Assembly: GCA_964250775.1 (NCBI GenBank)
Contig: CAXUHK010000091.1
Location: forward strand, 1-16,737
Length of the DNA stretch: 16,737 nucleotides
Direction: 5' to 3'
Source of the DNA: CAVRQM01 sp964250775
Lineage (GTDB): Bacteria > Pseudomonadota > Alphaproteobacteria > Acetobacterales > Acetobacteraceae
Part shown: one piece after another, positions 12,869-16,737 of the stretch
Position numbering within the stretch: the first letter of the stretch is position 1
Layout: the number at the start of each line of letters is the position of its first letter
Program-made: the position numbers and the translations under genes
Notes under the pieces: model-generated
The model's database searches: none
What the model was told of the DNA's origin: nothing
The model's input: the letters and a program-made list of their open reading frames with translations, nothing else

Positions 12869-14316
12869 TCCCGCGCATGGCCTTCGGCCAGCGGGCACCG
12901 GCGCCGGCGCCCGCCGCGGCTCCCCCGGCCCAGGGAGGGTCGCAAGGAACATCGCAAGGAACGCCCCAGGGAACGTCCCAAGGAACGCCTCAGGGAGCGC
13001 CCCGGGGAGCGGCGCCGCACGCGGCGCCGGCGGCCGCGGAGCAGGGCGCCAACCACGCGGCGGCGATGGCCGAGCTGCGCACGCTGTGCCTGTCGCGCAT
13101 GGACCCGGTGGCAGTGGCCTCCACGCCCCCCGAACGGCTGGCGCTGGAGGTCGAGCGGCTGATCGCCGAGATCGCCACCGAGCGCCGGGTGCAAATGAAC
13201 GGGCGCGAGCAGCGCGGCATGGCCGCCGACCTGGTGCACGACATGCTGGGCCTGGGCCCGCTGGAGACGCTGCTCGACGACGACCTGATCGCCGACATCA
13301 TGGTCAACGGGCCGCACCGCATCTTCGTCGAGCGGCGCGGCAAGGTCGAGATCTCGCCGGTGCGCTTCCGCGACGCGGCGCACCTGTCCAACATCTGCCA
13401 GCGCATCGCCGCCGGCGTCGGCCGGCGGATCGACGAGAGCAGCCCGATGGTCGACGCGCGGCTCAAGGACGGCAGCCGCGTCAACATCGTGTTCCCGCCA
13501 TTGGCGCTCGACGGGCCGTACCTGTCGATCCGCAAGTTCAGCAAGAAGTCGATCGACTTCGCGAAACTGGTCGAGTTCGGCGCGATGACGGCGCCGGTGG
13601 CGCGGGTGCTGGAGATCGCCTGCCGCTGCCGGCTCAACGTGGTGATCTCGGGCGGCACCGGCTCGGGCAAGACCACGCTGCTCAACGCCATGTCGCGCAT
13701 GATCGACCCGGCCGAGCGGGTGGTCACGGTCGAGGACGCGGCCGAGCTGCAGCTGCAGCAGCCGCACGTGGTGCGGCTCGAGACCCGCCCGGCCAGCCTC
13801 GAGGGCCGCGGCGAGATCACCCAGCGCGAGTTGATGCGCAACGCGCTGCGGATGCGGCCCGACCGCATCATCATCGGCGAGGTGCGCTCCGGCGAGGCGT
13901 TCGACATGCTGCAGGCGATGAACACCGGCCATGACGGCAGCATGTCCACGGTGCACGCCAACACCACCCGCGACGCGCTGACCCGCATCGAGAACATGGT
14001 GCAGATGGGCTCGATGGGGCTGCCGTCGCGCGCCATCCGCACCCAGATCGCCGGCGCCGTGCACGTCATCGTCCAGGTCGAGCGCCAGCGCGACGGCGGC
14101 CGCCGCACCACGCAGGTGACCGAGGTGGGCGGCATGGAAGGCGAGGTCATCATCATGAACGACATCTTCCAGCTCGAGAACGACGGCGTGGGCCCGGACG
14201 GGCGGCTGCGCGGGCATTACAAGGTCAGCCGGGCGCGGCCGAGCTTCCAGTCGCGGCTGGCGTATTTCGGCCTGGAACGCGCCTGGGCGGCGGCGATGGA
14301 CGAGGCCGAGCGGTGA
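12865..14316 (+). CDS. cpaF: Pilus assembly/secretion ATPase CpaF/TadA
   Basis: A 483-residue secretion ATPase of the PulE/VirB11 superfamily that powers Flp assembly. It starts at GTG 12865 with GGAGGA 4 nt upstream and a GTGA overlap with cpaE. The first 60 or so residues are a low-complexity Pro/Ala/Gln/Gly region with QGT[SP] repeats. An N-terminal domain (about 65-240) precedes the catalytic domain: Walker A G263GTGSGKT270, Asp box VE290D291AAE, Walker B DRIIIGE339 and His box STVH364AN. All catalytic motifs are intact. The length without the N-terminal extension matches family norms. The stop overlaps the tadB GTG as GTGA. Confidence 0.96.
   Translation: MIPRMAFGQRAPAPAPAAAPPAQGGSQGTSQGTPQGTSQGTPQGAPRGAAPHAAPAAAEQGANHAAAMAELRTLCLSRMDPVAVASTPPERLALEVERLIAEIATERRVQMNGREQRGMAADLVHDMLGLGPLETLLDDDLIADIMVNGPHRIFVERRGKVEISPVRFRDAAHLSNICQRIAAGVGRRIDESSPMVDARLKDGSRVNIVFPPLALDGPYLSIRKFSKKSIDFAKLVEFGAMTAPVARVLEIACRCRLNVVISGGTGSGKTTLLNAMSRMIDPAERVVTVEDAAELQLQQPHVVRLETRPASLEGRGEITQRELMRNALRMRPDRIIIGEVRSGEAFDMLQAMNTGHDGSMSTVHANTTRDALTRIENMVQMGSMGLPSRAIRTQIAGAVHVIVQVERQRDGGRRTTQVTEVGGMEGEVIIMNDIFQLENDGVGPDGRLRGHYKVSRARPSFQSRLAYFGLERAWAAAMDEAER
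12931..13011 (+). repeat. In-frame 12-bp tandem repeats in cpaF 5' end
   Basis: About six and a half units of four codons encode Gln-Gly-[Gly/Thr/Ala]-[Ser/Pro] (for example QGTSQGTPQGTSQGTPQGAP), with drift at third positions (CAAGGAAC versus CAGGGAAC). The repeat keeps the cpaF frame and gives a flexible linker before the conserved ATPase. Copy number could vary by slippage or recombination. Confidence 0.85.
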
Positions 14317-15281
14317 TCGGCTCGCCCGCCCTGCTGGTCAAGCTGTGCGTCGCGAGCTTCGTGTGCGTGAGCGTGGGCAGCGTCACGATCCTGCGGCTGC
14401 AGGGGCACCAGGAGCAGGTGCGGGCGCGCATCGCCCGCGTGCTCGGCCCGCACCAGGGGCGCGGCGCCAGGCCAGCGCCGGAACCCAGCTCCGGCGTCGG
14501 CTTCGCCGCCACCGCGGAGGGCGTGGGCCCGCGGCTGACCGGCCTGTTCGGCTTCGACCTGGCACGGCAGGGCCATTACGTGCTGCCCTGGTGGGTGGCG
14601 CTGGCGGCGACCTTCCTGGTGGCCGTGGTGACCGCCAAGCTCGGCAGCGGGCTGCTGGGCGGGCCGGGCTGGCTGGCGCTTCCGGTGGTGTGGGTGGTGC
14701 TGAGCCGCAGCTTCTTCACCTGGTGCAAGCGCCGCCGCCAGACCAAGCTGTTCGAGCAGTTCCCCGACGCGCTGGCGATGATCGTGCGCGCCGTGCGCGT
14801 GGGCATCCCGGTGACCGATTCGATCCACGCCGTGGGCCGCGAGCTGGAGGCGCCGACCGGACCCGAGTTCGCCCGCCTGTCCGACGAGCTGGCGATGGGC
14901 GTGCTGCTGCAGGACGCGCTGCGCGCCATGGCCGAGCGCAACGGCTTGCAGGAGTACCGCTTCTTCGCCACCGCCCTGGCGCTGCAGAGCCAGACCGGCG
15001 GCGGGCTCAGCGAGACGCTGGAGAACCTGGCCGACGTGATCCGCAAGCGCGTGGCGGCGCGAGCGAAGGGCCTGGCGCTGTCGGCCGAGGCGAAGATGAG
15101 CGCCATGACGCTGGGCGCGCTGCCGCCGTTCGCCGGCGCCGCCCTATACGTCATGAACAGCGCCTACATCGTCGAGCTGTTCACCGATTCGTTCGGGCAG
15201 AAGATCCTGGCCGGCGCGGTGCTGCTGCTGGGCTTCGGCGCGCTGACCATGCGGACCATGATCCAGAAGAGCCTGTCGTGA
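14313..15281 (+). CDS. tadB: Inner-membrane platform protein TadB
   Basis: A 322-residue type II secretion F-domain protein from GTG 14313 (GTGA overlap with cpaF). Membrane segments lie at about 6-27, two in about 90-132, and two near the C-terminus (about 263-285 and 292-312). The T2SSF cytoplasmic domain (about 147-270) includes LFEQFPDALAMIVRAVRVG and ALQSQTGGGLSETLENLADVIR, both family hallmarks. It pairs with TadC to form the platform on which CpaF drives pilin polymerisation. Its last codons form the first unit of a short tandem repeat that runs to the tadC start. Confidence 0.94.
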   Translation: MIGSPALLVKLCVASFVCVSVGSVTILRLQGHQEQVRARIARVLGPHQGRGARPAPEPSSGVGFAATAEGVGPRLTGLFGFDLARQGHYVLPWWVALAATFLVAVVTAKLGSGLLGGPGWLALPVVWVVLSRSFFTWCKRRRQTKLFEQFPDALAMIVRAVRVGIPVTDSIHAVGRELEAPTGPEFARLSDELAMGVLLQDALRAMAERNGLQEYRFFATALALQSQTGGGLSETLENLADVIRKRVAARAKGLALSAEAKMSAMTLGALPPFAGAALYVMNSAYIVELFTDSFGQKILAGAVLLLGFGALTMRTMIQKSLS

Positions 15282-15327
15282 GGAGCCTGGTCGTGACGAG
15301 CCTTGTCGTGAGCAGCCTGGCGTGAGC
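15270..15327 (+). repeat. Four imperfect 14-15-bp tandem repeats across the tadB/tadC junction
   Basis: The units are AGCCTGTCGTGAGG (15270-15283), AGCCTGGTCGTGACG (15284-15298), AGCCTTGTCGTGAGC (15299-15313) and AGCCTGGCGTGAGC (15314-15327). Each contains CGTGA. Unit 1 supplies the tadB stop (TGA 15279-15281) and unit 4 the tadC GTG start (15322). The array therefore looks like repeated duplication of a stop/start overlap. Units 2-3 are non-coding for both genes. Confidence 0.85.
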
Positions 15328-16251
15328 CCGCTGTACCTGGTCGGGGGCGCCGCGGCGCTGGGCGCGCTGGGCGCCGGCGAGCTCGTGCTGCTGCACCAGT
15401 TGCGCCAGCAGAAGCGGCTGAAGGCCCGCCTGCAGGCCATCCACCGCCCCAACGCCGCCACCATGGCGCAAACCCGGCAGCAGCCGCAGGCCAGCATCCT
15501 TGCCACCGTCATCGGCGCCATCGGCTCCGGCATCATGCGCCTGCTGTCGCAGAAGACCGTGGCCGGGCTGCAGCAGACCCTGGGCAAGTCCGGCCTGCGC
15601 GGGTCGCAGGTGCTGGCGCTGTTCGTGGGCGCCAAGCTGCTGCTGGTGCTGGCGATGCCGCTGCTCGCACTGGGCGTCGTGGGCCACCTGCACTTGTCGC
15701 CGATGACGCGCAACGGCGGCGTCGCCGCGGCCGCGATGCTGGGCCTGCTGGGCCCCGACTGGTGGGTGCGCCGGCGGCACAAGAAGTACCTGGACGCCGT
15801 GCTGGCCGGCCTGCCGGACGCGCTCGACCTGATGGTGATCTGCGCCGAGGCCGGGCTGGGCTTCGAGCCGGCGCTCAACCGCGTGGCGACGGAGATCAGG
15901 CCGGCCCACCCGGCGATCAGCGCCGAGTTCGGGCAGACCGCCAGCGAGCTGCGCGTGGTCACCGACAGCCGGGTGGCGCTGGCCAACATGGGCACCCGCA
16001 CCGGGCTCGACGCCATCAAGCGCATGACCTCGATGCTGGCGCAGACCATGCACTACGGCACGCCGCTGGGCGACGCGCTGCGCGTGCTGTCGGCCGAGAT
16101 GCGCCAGGAGACGCTGATCCGCTTCGAGACCCGGGCGGCGCGGCTGCCGGTGCTGCTGACGCTGCCGATGATCCTGTTCATCCTGCCCTGCATCTTCCTG
16201 ATCGTCGGCGGCCCGGCGGCGATCCAGGTGATGAATTCGATGCATCATTGA
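15322..16251 (+). CDS. tadC: Inner-membrane platform protein TadC
   Basis: A 309-residue type II secretion F-domain protein. GTG 15322 is the first start codon in frame, and the ribosome-binding site is weak. An N-terminal helix (about 4-25) is followed by a basic region, a membrane pair (about 97-120 and 131-147), and the T2SSF domain (about 160-285) with LDAVLAGLPDALDLMVICAEAGLGFEPALNRVA, typical of TadC. The C-terminal hydrophobic helix (LTLPMILFILPCIFLIVGG) is also typical. It forms the platform complex with TadB. Unlike the upstream genes it is not directly overlapped with its predecessor, being separated by 40 nt of repeat sequence, so coupling to tadB may be reduced. Confidence 0.94.
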   Translation: MSPLYLVGGAAALGALGAGELVLLHQLRQQKRLKARLQAIHRPNAATMAQTRQQPQASILATVIGAIGSGIMRLLSQKTVAGLQQTLGKSGLRGSQVLALFVGAKLLLVLAMPLLALGVVGHLHLSPMTRNGGVAAAAMLGLLGPDWWVRRRHKKYLDAVLAGLPDALDLMVICAEAGLGFEPALNRVATEIRPAHPAISAEFGQTASELRVVTDSRVALANMGTRTGLDAIKRMTSMLAQTMHYGTPLGDALRVLSAEMRQETLIRFETRAARLPVLLTLPMILFILPCIFLIVGGPAAIQVMNSMHH

Positions 16252-16255
16252 CCAA

Positions 16256-16274
16256 GCCGGGTCGCTTCCCCGGC
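16256..16274 (+). terminator. Small hairpin between tadC and tadD
   Basis: GCCGGG and CCCGGC pair across a 7-base loop, starting 4 nt after the tadC stop. There is no T-tract, so it is at best a weak terminator, pause or mRNA-processing site lowering tadD expression. Confidence 0.3.
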
Positions 16275-16325
16275 CAACCGCCTTCCCGGTTTATCGCCCC
16301 AATCAAAACGATCAGTGGCGGACAC

Positions 16326-16737
16326 ATGCGCATCCTTCCGCTCGGCCTGCTCCTGCTGCTGGCAGCCTGTTCCACGTCGCCGCCCAGCGCGATCCCGCTG
16401 GAGCCGAGGCCCGTCTTGGCCGGTTGGGTCCCCAGCCTGCATTTGGCCGACGACGCGCTGGCGGGAGGCGCGCCGGGGCTGGCGCTGCAGATCTGCGACC
16501 AGTTGCTCGCCCGGACCCCGCGCAACGTCGGCGCGCTGGTCCGGCGCGGCGCGGCGCTGGGGGCGCTCGGCCGTGGCCCCGAGGCCGCTTCCAGCTACGC
16601 CACCGCCCTCGCCGTGGCGCCGCGCAACGTCGACGCCCTGCTCGGCCTCGGCCGGCTGCGCCTGCAGCAGGACCCGGCCGCGGCAGAGGCGCTGTTCGCG
16701 CAAGCGGCGACCCTGGCCCCGCGCGACGCCGCGGCCC
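16326..16737 (+). CDS. tadD: TadD-like TPR lipoprotein, N-terminal part (partial)
   Basis: The gene runs off the right edge, with 137 codons visible from ATG 16326. The start has a purine-rich GGCGGAC just upstream. A lipoprotein signal MRILPLGLLLLLAAC has its lipobox cysteine at residue 15. After a short Pro-rich linker the sequence shows TPR-like helices: GAPGLALQICDQLLARTPRNVGALVRRGAALGALGR, then a second and third with AxxxxP-RN-DALLGLGRL patterns. A TPR lipoprotein directly after tadC matches TadD, the pilotin-like factor that aids secretin assembly in Tad systems. It lies 74 nt after tadC, the longest gap in the core operon after cpaA, so it may be expressed at a different level. Confidence 0.85.
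   Translation, partial: MRILPLGLLLLLAACSTSPPSAIPLEPRPVLAGWVPSLHLADDALAGGAPGLALQICDQLLARTPRNVGALVRRGAALGALGRGPEAASSYATALAVAPRNVDALLGLGRLRLQQDPAAAEALFAQAATLAPRDAAA

Noticed and set aside
12409..14217. Long reverse-strand frame opposite cpaE/cpaF
   Set aside because: His/Arg/Ala/Asp-rich low-complexity translation antisense to two genes with intact catalytic motifs, a GC-rich artefact.
1..16737. CRISPR arrays, tRNA/rRNA genes, transposases
   Set aside because: None seen. The only tandem repeats are the short coding or junction arrays at cpaF and tadB/tadC.

Overview
The window is a high-GC chromosomal segment from an alphaproteobacterium, most likely a Rhodospirillales/Acetobacteraceae-type organism. 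The basis is GC-rich codon use, a cpaA-to-tadD order typical of alphaproteobacterial Tad loci, and a perfect TTAA-N7-TTAA CtrA-type box in the divergent control region. Placement below class level is inference, because no rRNA or other marker is present. Almost the whole window is one tight-adherence (Tad/Flp type IVc) pilus locus.

Layout. Bases 1-465 hold the 3' end of an unrelated membrane protein gene, closed by a strong hairpin (470-489). A leftward arm follows (4011 down to 527): two TadE-like pseudopilins, a large cysteine-rich TadG-like protein and a predicted lipoprotein. These are packed with 4-nt overlaps or a 10-nt gap. Between 4012 and 4176 lies a divergent regulatory region with one perfect and one degenerate CtrA-type box. 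The rightward arm starts with a creatininase-family protein and a fatty-acid-hydroxylase-family membrane protein (4177-5943), which are not standard Tad genes. Then come a first Flp pilin (6085-6279), a GT87-type membrane glycosyltransferase (6350-7564), a 514-nt non-coding gap with a dispersed-repeat-like hairpin pair, a second Flp pilin (8079-8279), and the core operon cpaA-cpaB-cpaC-short cpaD-cpaE-cpaF-tadB-tadC-tadD (8329 to the right edge, tadD cut off).

How the parts work together, from family knowledge. CpaA (TadV) matures Flp and TadE prepilins after the Gly of their G-x4-E-[YF] motifs. CpaF hydrolyses ATP to drive assembly on the TadB/TadC inner-membrane platform, and CpaE (TadZ) localises the machine. 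The CpaC secretin, with CpaB and the CpaD and TadD lipoproteins, carries the fibre through the outer membrane, and TadE/TadG act as minor pilins. The core genes are chained by TGATG and GTGA overlaps. The one break within the operon is at tadB/tadC, where four imperfect 14-15-bp repeats, each with a GTGA, separate the two genes.

I do not see a wholly new system. The points most worth following up are the tadB/tadC junction repeats, the pilin-GT87-pilin arrangement, the creatininase/hydroxylase pair embedded in the locus, the lipoprotein whose only plausible start is CTG, the half-size CpaD, and the CtrA-type box.
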